64,000 bases of DNA from Streptomyces sp. NBC_01775 (lineage in GTDB: Bacteria > Actinomycetota > Actinomycetes > Streptomycetales > Streptomycetaceae): NCBI RefSeq assembly GCF_035917675.1, contig NZ_CP109104.1, forward strand, positions 6,696,001 through 6,760,000, in the 5' to 3' direction. Positions 41,406 through 50,460 of the stretch are shown here, piece by piece. The position numbers and the translations under genes were made by a program. The notes below the pieces were generated by a model, which saw nothing but the letters and a program-made list of their open reading frames with translations, searched no databases and was not told the origin of the DNA. The first letter of the stretch is position 1. Each line of letters opens with the position of its first letter.

Positions 41406-42356
41406 TCAGCTCCGGCCGCCGGCCGGGGTGGGGGCGTCGGCGGGAGTGGCCATCGGCGCTGCCTGTTGAGGGCCGCGTGCCACCTCCCGGGAGGGTCCGC
41501 GTCCCGCCAGCGAGACGACGGTGACGCCGCCGATCAGCAGCGCCGCCGCGACCCCGTCCAGCAGCGTGATCCCCTCCCCGAGGAGCAGCGCCGCCGATGT
41601 CATTCCGAAGACCGGCACCAGCAGGGAGAAGGGCGCGACCGTCGAGGCGTCGTACTGCCGCAGCAGCATGCCCCATACGCCGAAGCCGAACAACGTGGTG
41701 ACCCAGCCGACGTACAAGAGGGTGCCCAGGCCGCTCAGGTCGAGCGAGCGCAGCGCGGCGAGGTCGGCGGAGGGCCCCTCGAACAGCAGGGAGAGCGCGA
41801 ACAGCGGCAGCGGCGGCACCAGGCTGACCCACACCATCCACGAGAGCGCGTCGGGGGGTGCGGCCTTACGGGTCAGCACGTTGGACAGTCCCCAGAACGC
41901 CGCCGCCGCGATGACCAGTGCGAAGGCGCCCAGCGGCCCCGCCGTACCCTGACCGACGGCCGCCACGGCTATCCCCGTCAGGGCGAGGACCATCCCGGAC
42001 AGCCGGGTGCGGCCCAGCCGTTCGCGCAGCAGCACGGCGGCCAGCACCGCCGTGAAGACCGCTTGCACCTGGAGCACCAGCGAGGACAGCCCGGCGGGCA
42101 TCCCCTGCTGCATCCCGATGAACAACAGCCCGAACTTCGCGACCCCCAGCACCGCGCCGACGGCCACGATCCAGCGCAGGGCCACCCGGGGGCGGCGGAC
42201 GAAGAAGACGGCGGGCAGCGCGGCGACCAGGAAGCGCAGGGCGGAGAAGAGCAGCGGCGGGAAGTGCCGCAACCCGATCTCGATCACGACGAAGTTGGCG
42301 CCCCACAGGGCGGCGACCAGCACGGCCAGGGACAGATGGAGGGGACGCATTCGCAT
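41406..42356 (-). CDS. EamA/DMT-family metabolite exporter
   Basis: 316 residues, ten hydrophobic helices in two homologous EamA halves: HLSLAVLVAALWGANFVVIEIGLRHFPPLLFSALRFLVAALP and a second half from LGAFALVIAAAAFWGLSNVLTRKA. This resembles the amino-acid/purine-type exporters YdeD/EamA. ATG at 42356 has AGGA eight bases upstream. Divergent from the LysR gene with a palindromic operator between them, so it is probably the regulated target. Its last residues run into Pro/Ala-rich sequence near the heptamer array. Confidence 0.9.
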   Translation of the reverse strand: MRMRPLHLSLAVLVAALWGANFVVIEIGLRHFPPLLFSALRFLVAALPAVFFVRRPRVALRWIVAVGAVLGVAKFGLLFIGMQQGMPAGLSSLVLQVQAVFTAVLAAVLLRERLGRTRLSGMVLALTGIAVAAVGQGTAGPLGAFALVIAAAAFWGLSNVLTRKAAPPDALSWMVWVSLVPPLPLFALSLLFEGPSADLAALRSLDLSGLGTLLYVGWVTTLFGFGVWGMLLRQYDASTVAPFSLLVPVFGMTSAALLLGEGITLLDGVAAALLIGGVTVVSLAGRGPSREVARGPQQAAPMATPADAPTPAGGRS

Positions 42357-42415
42357 GCGTCCGATCCTGGCGGGCCCCACTGTTCAGCACCAGCGATGCT
42401 TTCTGCATAGTTGGA

Positions 42416-42430
42416 TTCAGCAACGCTGAA
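42416..42430. promoter_or_regulatory. LysR-type operator between EamA and LysR genes
   Basis: Perfect palindrome TTCAGC-AAC-GCTGAA; a second TTCAGCACCAGCG half-site lies at 42383-42395. Standard position for a LysR regulator controlling a divergent gene. Confidence 0.65.
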
Positions 42431-42555
42431 GAGTGCGGCGGGGCGGCACCGGGTGAGACGACGCTGCGACGACGCCGAGGCGGGGCGATGCCGAGACGGG
42501 ACGGCGCTGGGCGAGACCGCGCCGAAGTGCGCGCTGGGAGAGGACGGGGTCGGCG

Positions 42556-43458
42556 ATGCTCGATCTGGGGAGGTTGCGTGCCCTGCACGCGGTCCACACG
42601 CACGGCTCGGTCGCGGGCGCCGCGCAGGCGCTCGGCTACACCCCTTCGGCGATCTCCCAGCAGGTGGCCAAGCTGGAGCGGGAGACCGGCGCCACCTTGC
42701 TGGAGCGCCAGGGCCGGGGCATCGCGCTGACCGACGACGCGCTGGTGCTGGTGCGCACGGCGGGCGAGATGCTGGGCCTCGCCGAGCGGGCCGAGGTCGC
42801 GCTGGAGGAGCGCAGGGGCCGGCCCGCCGGGCGGCTGCGGCTGGCCGCCTTCCCCAGCGCGGCACGCGGCCTGATGCCCGGGGTGCTGGCCCGGCTCTCC
42901 GCCGAACACCCGGATCTCGGCCTGAGCATGAGCGAGGTCGACCCGCATCTGTCCGTCGGCCTCGCGGCCAGGGGCGAGGTGGACCTCGCCCTCGCGCACG
43001 ACTGGGACATCGCGCCCATGCCCGCGCCCGAGGGGGTGTGCAGGGAGCCGGTGGGGGAGGACCGGTGCGAGGTGCTGGTGCCCTCGGGGCATCCGCTGGC
43101 GGCCCGCGCCTCGCTCGTACTGGAGGATCTGGCGGGCTTCCGCTGGGTGTGCCAGCCGCCCGGCACCGTCTGCCACGACTGGCTGTACAGCACGCTGCGC
43201 GCGGTGGGGCAGGAGCCGGAAGTGGGCTACCACATCGCCGAGTACGCCACCCAGGTCGAGCTGGTGGCGGCCGGTTTGGGCATCGCGCTGCTGCCCCGCA
43301 TGGGGAGGGGCCCGCTGCCGGACGGCGTGGAGCTGCGCCCGCTGGAACCGACCCCGACGCGGCGGCTGTTCGCCGTCTGGCGCGCGGGCGTCTCGCGCCG
43401 TCCCGCCGTCGCCGCGGCGGTACGGGCCCTGCGGGAGGCCGCGCCGCCTGCCGGGTGA
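42556..43458 (+). CDS. LysR-family transcriptional regulator
   Basis: 300 residues. N-terminal HTH: LGRLRALHAVHTHGSVAGAAQALGYTPSAISQQVAKLERETGATLLERQGRGIALT. Then the effector domain with the type-2 periplasmic fold (LRLAAFPSAARGLMPGVLARLSAEHPDLGLSM, DLALAHDWD, EVLVPSGHPLA). ATG 42556 preceded by GAGG. It likely controls the divergent EamA exporter. Confidence 0.93.
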   Translation: MLDLGRLRALHAVHTHGSVAGAAQALGYTPSAISQQVAKLERETGATLLERQGRGIALTDDALVLVRTAGEMLGLAERAEVALEERRGRPAGRLRLAAFPSAARGLMPGVLARLSAEHPDLGLSMSEVDPHLSVGLAARGEVDLALAHDWDIAPMPAPEGVCREPVGEDRCEVLVPSGHPLAARASLVLEDLAGFRWVCQPPGTVCHDWLYSTLRAVGQEPEVGYHIAEYATQVELVAAGLGIALLPRMGRGPLPDGVELRPLEPTPTRRLFAVWRAGVSRRPAVAAAVRALREAAPPAG

Positions 43459-43475
43459 GCGGCTGCTGGCAGTAT

Positions 43476-46400
43476 GTGAGGGTGCGCTACCTGTTTCGCG
43501 TTCTGGGGACCACGCAGGTGTTCCGCGAGGACGGCACCCCGGTGCCGGTCGGCGGGGCGCGGCTGCGTGCCCTGCTGACCGCGCTCGCGCTCGCCGGGGG
43601 CCGCGCCGTCCGCACGGACGCGCTGGCAGCCGCCGTGTGGGCCGAGGACGAGGAGCCGCCGGCGGACGAGACGGCCGCGCTCCAGGCGCTGGTCGGCAGG
43701 CTGCGCAGGTCGCTGGGCCGGGAGGCCGTCGGCTCCGTCGAAGGCGGCGGCTACCGCCTGGCGGCCGGGCGGGACGACATCGACCTCTTCCGCTTCGAAC
43801 GGCTGGCGGGGGAGGGGGCCGCCGCGCTCGCCGAGGGCGACGCGGACAAGGCCGCGGCTCTGCTGGACGACGCGCTGGGGCTGTGGCGCGGCCCCGCGCT
43901 GGTCGACCTGCCCGACGGGGGCGGCGCGGCGGGCGTGCGGGCCACCGACCGCCGGCTGACGGCACGCAGGGACAGGGCGGAGGCGGACCTGGCGCTGGGC
44001 CGGGCCGAGGCGGTGCTGCCCGTGGTGCGGCAGCTCGCCTCCGGCCACCCGCTGGACGAGCCGCTCCAGGCCCTCTTGCTGCGGGCGCTGCGCGACGCGG
44101 GCCGGGCCGCCGAGGCGCTGGACGCGTACGAGGGCATCAGAGTGCGGCTGGCCGACCGCCTCGGTATCGACCCCGGTCCCGAACTGCGCGCCCTGCACAC
44201 CGAGTTGCTGACCCAGCCGCAGACACCCGAGCCGCCGAGACCCGGGCCCCTGCGACCCGGGCCGCAAAGACCTGAGCCGCCAAGACCCGGGCCCCTGCGC
44301 CCCGAGCCGCAGGGAGGCGGACCGCGGGCGCCCGAGCCGGGTGGGCCGGGCTCCGTACGCCAGGCACCCGGCAACCTGCGTGCCGGGCTGACCTCCTTCG
44401 TCGGCAGGGCCGAGGAGATCAGGGGCATCGGCGGCGAGCTGAGCACCACGCGCCTGGTCACCCTCACCGGCCCGGGTGGTGCCGGCAAGACGCGGCTGTC
44501 CCTGGAGGCGGCGGCCGACGCCCGCAGCCGCTCCGGCACCGACTGGGAGGACGGCGTGTGGGTGGCCGAACTGGCGCCCGTGCGCGACCCGCACCACTAC
44601 CAGGAGACCGCCGAGGCCGTACTGACCGCGCTGGGCGGACGCGAGACGGTGCTGCGCGGGTCCACCGCCGAGGGCCTGCGCGCCGCCACCGACCCCACGG
44701 CCGCCGACCCCCTGGCCCAGCTGGCCGAGCGGTGTGCCAACCGCCGCATGCTGCTGGTGCTGGACAACTGCGAGCACGTCATCGACGCGGCGGCCAAGGT
44801 CGTGGAGACCCTGCTCGTGGAGTGCCCCGGGGTGACGGTGCTCGCCACCAGCCGGGAGCCGCTGGGCGTGCCCGGCGAGTCCGTACGGCCTGTCGAGCCA
44901 CTGCCCGACCCCGTCGCGCTCCAGCTGCTGGCCGACCGGGGCGCCTCGGCGCGGCCCGGCTTCCGGACCGGCGAGGACCCCGAGGCGTGTGCCGAGATCT
45001 GCCGCCGCCTGGACGGGCTGCCGCTGGCCATCGAGCTGGCGGCGGCCCGGCTGCGCTCGCTCACCCCCGCTCAGCTCGCCCGCCGCCTCGATGACCGCTT
45101 CCGGCTGCTGACCAGCGGGAGCCGCACCGTATTGCCCCGGCAGCAGACGCTGCGCGCCGTCGTGGACTGGTCCTGGGAGCTGCTGAGCGAGGCCGAACGG
45201 GCGGTGTTGCGGCGGCTGTCGGTCTTCGCGGGCGGCTGCCGTCTGGAGCAGGCCGAGGAGGTCTGCGCCGACCTTCCCGGGGGCGACGACGGCGAGACCG
45301 CGGCGCTCCTCGGCTCGCTCGTCGACAAGTCGCTGGTGGTGGCCGTCCCCGACTCCCGTGGAGACGGGATGCGCTACCGGCTCCTGGAGACGGTCGGCGA
45401 GTACGCGGCGCGCAAGCTGGACGCCGTGCCCGGTGAGCGGGAGCGCGCCGAGCGCCGCCACCTGGTGGCCTACCGCGAACTGGCCCGCACGGCCGACCCG
45501 CTGCTGCGCGGCCCCCAGCAGGCGGTGTGGCTCGACCGGCTGGAGAGCGAGCACGACAACATCCGCTCCGCGCTGCGCCGCGCGGTCGCCGCGCACGAGG
45601 AGCACGAGGCGCTGTGCCTGGTCCTGTCCATGGGCTGGTTCTGGTCGCTGCGCGACCACCGCAGCGACGCCCGCACCTGGACCCGTGCCGCCGCCGAGCT
45701 GGGTCCCGATCCCTTCGCCTCCCCGGTGCGGCCCGCGCCGGCGCTGCACGAGCGGTGCACGGACACGCCGCCGCCCATGAGCGAGGAGATGCTGTGGGAG
45801 GCCCGGCGCGGGGCGCGGCTGATGGTGCTGGCCGACTCGGAGGACGGGGTCGTCGATATGGCGGCGCCCGAGCATCAAGAGCGGCTGCGCAACATCTCGC
45901 GGACCTACACCCTCGGGATGCCGCAGACCTGCCGTGTTCCCGGCTGTATGTGGATCTTCGCCTGGATCATGAACGGCAACTTCGCGGGACTGAGCGAGGT
46001 GGCGGACCGGACCGTCCAGAGCTGCCGCGAGCTGGGCTACGAGTGGGAGCTGGCGTTCGTCCTCCAGCTGCGCGCCAAACTCACCAGCGACTGCTCCGCG
46101 ACCTGGGAGCGGGCGGGCCAGGACGCGGCCGAGAGCCTGGAGATCTTCCGTAAGGCAGGCGACGCCTGGGGCGAGGCCGAGGCGCTGTCGGGCCGGGGCG
46201 AATCGCTCACCGCGCGCGGCGAGTTCGCGTCCGCCGCGGCCGACTACCGGCTCGCCATCGAGCGCGCCGAGCAGCTCGGCGCCCACAGCCAGGTCCCGCA
46301 GCTCAAGTCCCGGCTGGGGGCGGTGCTGGTGGAGCTTGGCGACCCCGAGCGGGCCGAGGAGGGCGACCGGCTGCTGTGGGAGGCGACGGAGCAGGCCGAG

Positions 46401-46931
46401 CGCCTCGGCGGTGACGGGCCCAACCTCGCCGCTGTCCAGCTCGCCGTGCGGCTGGCGCGCACCGGGGAGACCCAGCAGGCCAGGGAGAGACTGAAGCCCC
46501 TGGAGGCACAGTTCGCGGACCGCTCCCCTCAGATGTTCCACGGGATGGTGCAGGGGATGCTGGGGTGGACGTACGCGCTGGAGGGCAGGCCGCACGAGGC
46601 CATGGCCACGGTCCGGGAGGCCATCGGCAAGACCCGCGACCCGATAGCGCAGGCCATCGCCCCGCATCTGACGCTCACTCAACTGGTGACCGCGTCGCGG
46701 GCGCTGGCCTCCCTGGGCGAGCCCGCGTCGGCCGCACGGCTGTTGGGCGCCTACGACACCCTCTCCGCGCTGCCCGAGGGGCACTTCCCGCATCCCGTCG
46801 AGCGCGAGTCGCGGGAGGCCGCCGAAGCGGCGGTGCGGGAAGTGTTGTCCGAGGAGGCGTACGCCCATGCCTACGCCTCGGGCGGCGGCCTCTCCCTCGA
46901 CGAGGCCGTCGCCCTGGTGGAAGACGCCTGA
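43476..46931 (+). CDS. AfsR/SARP-family regulator with NB-ARC and TPR-like domains
   Basis: About 1151 residues. Residues 1-90 are an OmpR-type winged helix (RYLFRVLGTTQVFREDGTPVPVGG...), followed by the BTAD domain to about 245 (DLFRFERLAGEGAAALAEGDADKAAALLDDALGLWRG). A Pro-rich repeat linker (PGPLRPGPQRPEPPRP) leads to an NB-ARC ATPase with Walker A GPGGAGKT near 333 and LLVLDNCEHVIDAAA; the remainder is a TPR-like helical array. Such regulators switch on antibiotic clusters or other pathways. A Cys/Trp insert (CRVPGCMWIFAW) is unusual. GTG at 43476 or 43482, 17-23 bases after lysR. It ends in a bidirectional hairpin. Confidence 0.88.
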   Translation: MRVRYLFRVLGTTQVFREDGTPVPVGGARLRALLTALALAGGRAVRTDALAAAVWAEDEEPPADETAALQALVGRLRRSLGREAVGSVEGGGYRLAAGRDDIDLFRFERLAGEGAAALAEGDADKAAALLDDALGLWRGPALVDLPDGGGAAGVRATDRRLTARRDRAEADLALGRAEAVLPVVRQLASGHPLDEPLQALLLRALRDAGRAAEALDAYEGIRVRLADRLGIDPGPELRALHTELLTQPQTPEPPRPGPLRPGPQRPEPPRPGPLRPEPQGGGPRAPEPGGPGSVRQAPGNLRAGLTSFVGRAEEIRGIGGELSTTRLVTLTGPGGAGKTRLSLEAAADARSRSGTDWEDGVWVAELAPVRDPHHYQETAEAVLTALGGRETVLRGSTAEGLRAATDPTAADPLAQLAERCANRRMLLVLDNCEHVIDAAAKVVETLLVECPGVTVLATSREPLGVPGESVRPVEPLPDPVALQLLADRGASARPGFRTGEDPEACAEICRRLDGLPLAIELAAARLRSLTPAQLARRLDDRFRLLTSGSRTVLPRQQTLRAVVDWSWELLSEAERAVLRRLSVFAGGCRLEQAEEVCADLPGGDDGETAALLGSLVDKSLVVAVPDSRGDGMRYRLLETVGEYAARKLDAVPGERERAERRHLVAYRELARTADPLLRGPQQAVWLDRLESEHDNIRSALRRAVAAHEEHEALCLVLSMGWFWSLRDHRSDARTWTRAAAELGPDPFASPVRPAPALHERCTDTPPPMSEEMLWEARRGARLMVLADSEDGVVDMAAPEHQERLRNISRTYTLGMPQTCRVPGCMWIFAWIMNGNFAGLSEVADRTVQSCRELGYEWELAFVLQLRAKLTSDCSATWERAGQDAAESLEIFRKAGDAWGEAEALSGRGESLTARGEFASAAADYRLAIERAEQLGAHSQVPQLKSRLGAVLVELGDPERAEEGDRLLWEATEQAERLGGDGPNLAAVQLAVRLARTGETQQARERLKPLEAQFADRSPQMFHGMVQGMLGWTYALEGRPHEAMATVREAIGKTRDPIAQAIAPHLTLTQLVTASRALASLGEPASAARLLGAYDTLSALPEGHFPHPVERESREAAEAAVREVLSEEAYAHAYASGGGLSLDEAVALVEDA

Positions 46932-46978
46932 CCCGGCGGCTCGCGTCTCTCTCCGGTGCTCGCCGTGACAGCGGGAGA

Positions 46979-47034
46979 GGGCGACGGGAGACGGGCCGGC
47001 GGAAAACCGGCGACCCGCACCACTCCCGTCGCCC
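46979..47034. terminator. Bidirectional hairpin between AfsR-like and ABC genes
   Basis: GGGCGACGGGAG (46979-46990) pairs perfectly with CTCCCGTCGCCC (47023-47034); an inner CCGGC...GCCGG stem with a GGAAAA loop is nested inside. Both neighbours converge here. Confidence 0.75.
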
Positions 47035-47043
47035 GACAGGCCG

Positions 47044-47919
47044 TCAGGTCTTCTTGCGGAACTTGGAGATGGCCAGCGGCGCGGTGAGCAGCGTCAGTCC
47101 GACCGACCAGATCACCGTCCACATCACCGGGTTCGCCACAGGGCCCTCGCCCAGCATCAGGCCGCGCGCCGAGTTGGCCACATGGGTCAGCGGATTGACG
47201 TCGGTGAACGCCTTGAGCCAGCCGGGCATGGTGCCGGTCGGCACGAACACCGAGGAGCCGAACTGCATCGGCATCAGCACCAGGAAGGAGACCCCCTGCA
47301 CGGCCTGCGCCGTGCTCATGGTCAGCCCCAGAAGGATGAAGATCCACAGCAGCGAGGCGCCGAACAGCGCGGTCAGACCGATGGCGCCCAGCATGCCGAG
47401 CCAGTGCCCGTGCACGTCGAAGCCGACCAGCAGGCCGACGCTCAGCAGCACCACGATCGCCACCAGCATCCGGCCGACCTCGACGACCGACTTGGCGATC
47501 AGCACCGAGGAGCGGGCTATCGGCATGGACCGGAAGCGGTCCATCACGCCCTTGCGGAAGTCCTCGTTGATGCCCGTGCCCACCGCCATCGCGATGGACA
47601 TGCCCATCATGCCCATCATGCCGGGGATCAGATACTGCACATACTGCTCCCGGCCGCCGCCCCCGCCGCCGATGGCGCCGCCGAAGACGTAGACGAACAG
47701 CAGCGTGAAGATGATGGGCATCAACAGCGCGTCCATCATCGACTCGGGGTCCTGCTTGATCTGCAAGGCGTTGCGGCGTACGAGTGCGCCGATGTGCCGC
47801 AGGTTGGCCCGCAGCCCGATCCGGCCCTCGTCCGTACCGGGCGGCACGGGCTTCGAGCCCGTGTCCTGCCCGGAGGATCCCCCGGTGGACCGGGGCGCTT
47901 TGACGGTGGCGGTGCTCAC
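47044..47919 (-). CDS. ABC-2 type efflux permease (DrrB-like)
   Basis: 291 residues with six helices after a 50-residue N-terminal tail. NLRHIGALVRRNALQIKQDPESMMDALLMPIIFTLLFVYVFGG is the typical DrrB-type entry; the core segment GFDVHGHWLGMLGAIGLTALFG and the C-terminal helices fit. It forms the channel of an antibiotic- or lipid-export system. The GTG at 47919 overlaps the stop of the ATPase (GTGA), giving a coupled pair. Confidence 0.9.
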   Translation of the reverse strand: MSTATVKAPRSTGGSSGQDTGSKPVPPGTDEGRIGLRANLRHIGALVRRNALQIKQDPESMMDALLMPIIFTLLFVYVFGGAIGGGGGGREQYVQYLIPGMMGMMGMSIAMAVGTGINEDFRKGVMDRFRSMPIARSSVLIAKSVVEVGRMLVAIVVLLSVGLLVGFDVHGHWLGMLGAIGLTALFGASLLWIFILLGLTMSTAQAVQGVSFLVLMPMQFGSSVFVPTGTMPGWLKAFTDVNPLTHVANSARGLMLGEGPVANPVMWTVIWSVGLTLLTAPLAISKFRKKT

Positions 47920-48917
47920 GCCGCGACCTCCTCAAGCTCGTTCTCGTCGTCCTTGTGGGTGGCCTTCTGGCCGGTCAGAGCCAGGAAGACCTCATCCAGG
48001 CTGGGCAGATGGGTGGCGATGTCGGCGATCGCGAAGCCGCGCTCGCCCAACAGCCCCACCACGGCGGTCAGCTGCTCGTCGCTGACGATCGGCACGCTCA
48101 CGACGCCCGCCTTTTCGTCGGCCGTGGCGCCCCCGATCCCGTCGAGGCCCGCCTGGGCGAGGGCGCCGACCATCCGGCTCAGCTCCCCCGGATCGGCGGG
48201 GCGGATCTCCAGCGTGCGACCGCCGACCTTCGCCTTCAGCTCGGGCACCCGGCCCTCGGCGATGATCTTGCCCCGGTCGATGACCGTCAGCTCCTTGGCC
48301 AGCTGCTCGGCCTCCTCCATGTACTGCGTCGTGAGCAGCACGGTGTTGCCGTCCGCCACGATGTTGTGCACCTCGGCCCACACCTCGTTGCGGGTGCGGG
48401 GGTCCAGGCCTGTCGTCGGCTCGTCCAGAAACAGCACCCTGGGGCGGCCGATCATGGAGGCTGCCAGGTCGAGCCTGCGGCGCATTCCGCCGCTGTACTT
48501 GCTGGCCGGCCGCTTGGCGGCCTCGGTCAGGGAGAACCGCTCCAGCAGCTCGTCGGCGCGCTTGCGCGCCTCGGCGCGGGGCAGATCGAGCAGCCGCCCG
48601 ATCATGTAGAGGTTCTCCCTGCCCGAAAGCTTCTCGTCCACCGAGGCGTACTGCCCGGTGAGACCTATGGTGCGCCGCAGCTGGCGGGGCTGGCGCACCA
48701 CGTCGTACCCGGCGACCTTCGCCGAGCCCCCGTCGGGCCGCAGCAGGGTGGAGAGCATCCTGACGAGGGTCGTCTTGCCCGCCCCGTTGGGCCCCAGCAC
48801 ACCCATGACGGTGCCTTCGCGTACATCCAGGTCGATGCCGTCGACGGCCTTCGTCTCCCCGAAGTGCTTTATCAGTCCACGGACCTCGACCGCGTTCGTC
48901 GTCTTCTCTCGCGTCAT
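47916..48917 (-). CDS. ABC efflux ATPase (DrrA-like)
   Basis: 333 residues. Walker A GPNGAGKTT near 42-50; Q-loop TGQYASVDE; signature YSGGMRRRLDLAASMIG; Walker B VLFLDEPTTGLD; switch His replaced by Gln in LLTTQYMEEAEQL as in DrrA proteins. The C-terminal DrrA1-type extension (HLPSLDEVFLALTGQK) is present. Such pairs confer resistance to daunorubicin-type or other hydrophobic compounds. No biosynthetic cluster follows, so the substrate is open; the AfsR-like regulator upstream is on the other strand. Confidence 0.93.
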   Translation of the reverse strand: MTREKTTNAVEVRGLIKHFGETKAVDGIDLDVREGTVMGVLGPNGAGKTTLVRMLSTLLRPDGGSAKVAGYDVVRQPRQLRRTIGLTGQYASVDEKLSGRENLYMIGRLLDLPRAEARKRADELLERFSLTEAAKRPASKYSGGMRRRLDLAASMIGRPRVLFLDEPTTGLDPRTRNEVWAEVHNIVADGNTVLLTTQYMEEAEQLAKELTVIDRGKIIAEGRVPELKAKVGGRTLEIRPADPGELSRMVGALAQAGLDGIGGATADEKAGVVSVPIVSDEQLTAVVGLLGERGFAIADIATHLPSLDEVFLALTGQKATHKDDENELEEVAA

Positions 48918-48970
48918 GAGAACAATGTGTCAGTCCCCACCGACAAAAGACCGACAGCTCACCTACACGC

Positions 48971-49034
48971 AAGAGCCCCCTGGCGGCACCTCCGGGCGAG
49001 AACTGGGGAAAGGGGGGCACCCCCGGGGGCTCTT
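48971..49034 (-). terminator. Hairpin downstream of panB
   Basis: AAGAGCCCCC (48971-48980) pairs with GGGGGCTCTT (49025-49034) across a 44-base interior that can fold further. It lies between the panB stop and the drrA-like start. Confidence 0.55.
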
Positions 49035-49081
49035 ACGGGCGGTCGCTCTACGCCCTCAAGGGGCACTCGGGGCAGGCGCCC

Positions 49082-49954
49082 TCACTGGAAAGAGTGCTCC
49101 TCCTGCGGGAACCCCCCGGAGGCGACGTCCTCGGCGAAGGCGCGCGCGGCGTCGCCGAGGGCACCCCGCAACTCGGCGTACCGCTTCACGAAGCGCGGCA
49201 GCTTTCCCGGGGTGAGCCCGGCCATGTCCGTCCAGACCAGGACCTGCGCGTCGCACTCGGCCCCGGCTCCGATGCCGACGGTCGGCACGTGCAGCGAGCG
49301 GGTGACCTCCGCGGCGGCCGGCGCGGGCACCATTTCCATGACCACGGCGAAGGCTCCCGCGTCCTGCACGGCCTTCGCGTCCCGCAGCAGCTGCGCCGCG
49401 GCCTCCTCGCCGCGCCCCTGTACGCGGTAGCCCATCGCGTGCACGGACTGCGGGGTCAGCCCGATGTGTGCCATGACGGGGATGCCGGAGCGCACCAGAA
49501 GCTGGATCTGGTCGGCGGAGCGCTCGCCGCCCTCCAGCTTCACCGCTCCGGCCCCGGCCTCCTTGACGAGCCGGGTGGCGTTGCGCAGAGCCTGGATCGT
49601 GCCTTCCTGGTACGCGCCGAACGGCAGGTCGGCGACGACCAGGGCGTGGCTGGTGCCCCGTACGACGGCGGCCGTCAGCATGGCGATCTGGTCCATGGTG
49701 ACGGGCACGGTGGTCTCGTACCCGAGGTGGCAGTTGCCCATCGAGTCTCCGACGAGGAGCACGGGGATGCCGGACTCGTCGAAGACGGAGGCGGTCATGG
49801 CGTCGTAGGCGGTGAGCATGGGCCACTTCTCGCCCCGCTCCTTGGCGAGTGCGAGGTCCCGCACGCTCACGCGGCGATTGCGCTTGCCTCCGTACAGGGC
49901 GCTCACGGTGGGCGCCTCGTCCTGTTTCCGGGCAGGCTGCGTCGACTGCTGCAT
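49082..49954 (-). CDS. panB: 3-Methyl-2-oxobutanoate hydroxymethyltransferase
   Basis: First committed step of pantothenate synthesis: transfers hydroxymethyl from 5,10-methylene-THF to alpha-ketoisovalerate to give ketopantoate. 290 residues, TIM barrel with the family blocks KWPMLTAYDAMTASVFDESGIPVLLVGDSMGN, the catalytic and metal aspartates in VGDSM and VVADLPFGAY, HIGLTPQSVHAMGYRVQG, and VPTVGIGAGAECDAQVLVWTDMAGL. ATG 49954 with AGGAG eight bases upstream. Enzymes for beta-alanine and panC are not in the window. Confidence 0.95.
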   Translation of the reverse strand: MQQSTQPARKQDEAPTVSALYGGKRNRRVSVRDLALAKERGEKWPMLTAYDAMTASVFDESGIPVLLVGDSMGNCHLGYETTVPVTMDQIAMLTAAVVRGTSHALVVADLPFGAYQEGTIQALRNATRLVKEAGAGAVKLEGGERSADQIQLLVRSGIPVMAHIGLTPQSVHAMGYRVQGRGEEAAAQLLRDAKAVQDAGAFAVVMEMVPAPAAAEVTRSLHVPTVGIGAGAECDAQVLVWTDMAGLTPGKLPRFVKRYAELRGALGDAARAFAEDVASGGFPQEEHSFQ

Positions 49955-50460
49955 GGGTGTACTCCTGTGTTGTCGTCTCGAAGCGCCCCTACGGCGTCTC
50001 CGGATCCACACATCCATGCTGGCACGCGCGCCCCGTCGCCGGTAGTGCGCTCGGGGGGCCGTCCCGGCCGTCCGCGCTCCGGCACCGGCCGAACCCAAGC
50101 TGTCGGCTCCCGCCGGTCTGATCGCCGGCCCGATGTACCGGTATCGTCCTGCGCGTCTGGGAGGATCTTCCCGAGGGACTGCCCCGGCAGTTTGCCGACG
50201 GCGCCTTGAACGGCGTCTGCGGTCAAGGGCCGAAGGGCAGGTGGGGCGGGGTGCCGCGCGTGCCGCGTCCCGATGTACGTGTTGTGTCACAGGCGGTAAG
50301 GGTGTGGAACCCGCCGCGCTGCCGTACACGTCCCTCAGCTCAGGGCGAAAGCCACAGTTGGACCGAAGGGTTTAACTGCATAAGAACCGGTATCCCCTAA
50401 CGTTCATCGGACACCGGATCAGACAGCAACGGTCACCAGTACAGGCGAGTGAGGACGGCG
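49955..50460. other. Intergenic region between panB and the EEP-family gene
   Basis: About 500 bp with several short open frames rich in Arg and Pro but none with a good ribosome site. It holds two divergent promoters by necessity. A short hairpin (GGGAGGATCTTCCC near 50160) and an AT-richer stretch at 50370-50400 are the only notable features. Confidence 0.5.

Noticed and set aside
41866..43965. Long minus-strand frame across the EamA/LysR region
   Set aside because: Arg/Pro-rich shadow crossing several genes and the divergent promoter.
43227..46868. 1213-residue minus-strand open frame opposite the AfsR-like gene
   Set aside because: Antisense shadow of a gene with clear SARP, NB-ARC and helical domains; amino-acid composition is typical of a complement frame.
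49955..50460. Short open frames such as 50133-50375
   Set aside because: No ribosome sites, composition typical of shadow frames, and both flanking genes already have good starts.
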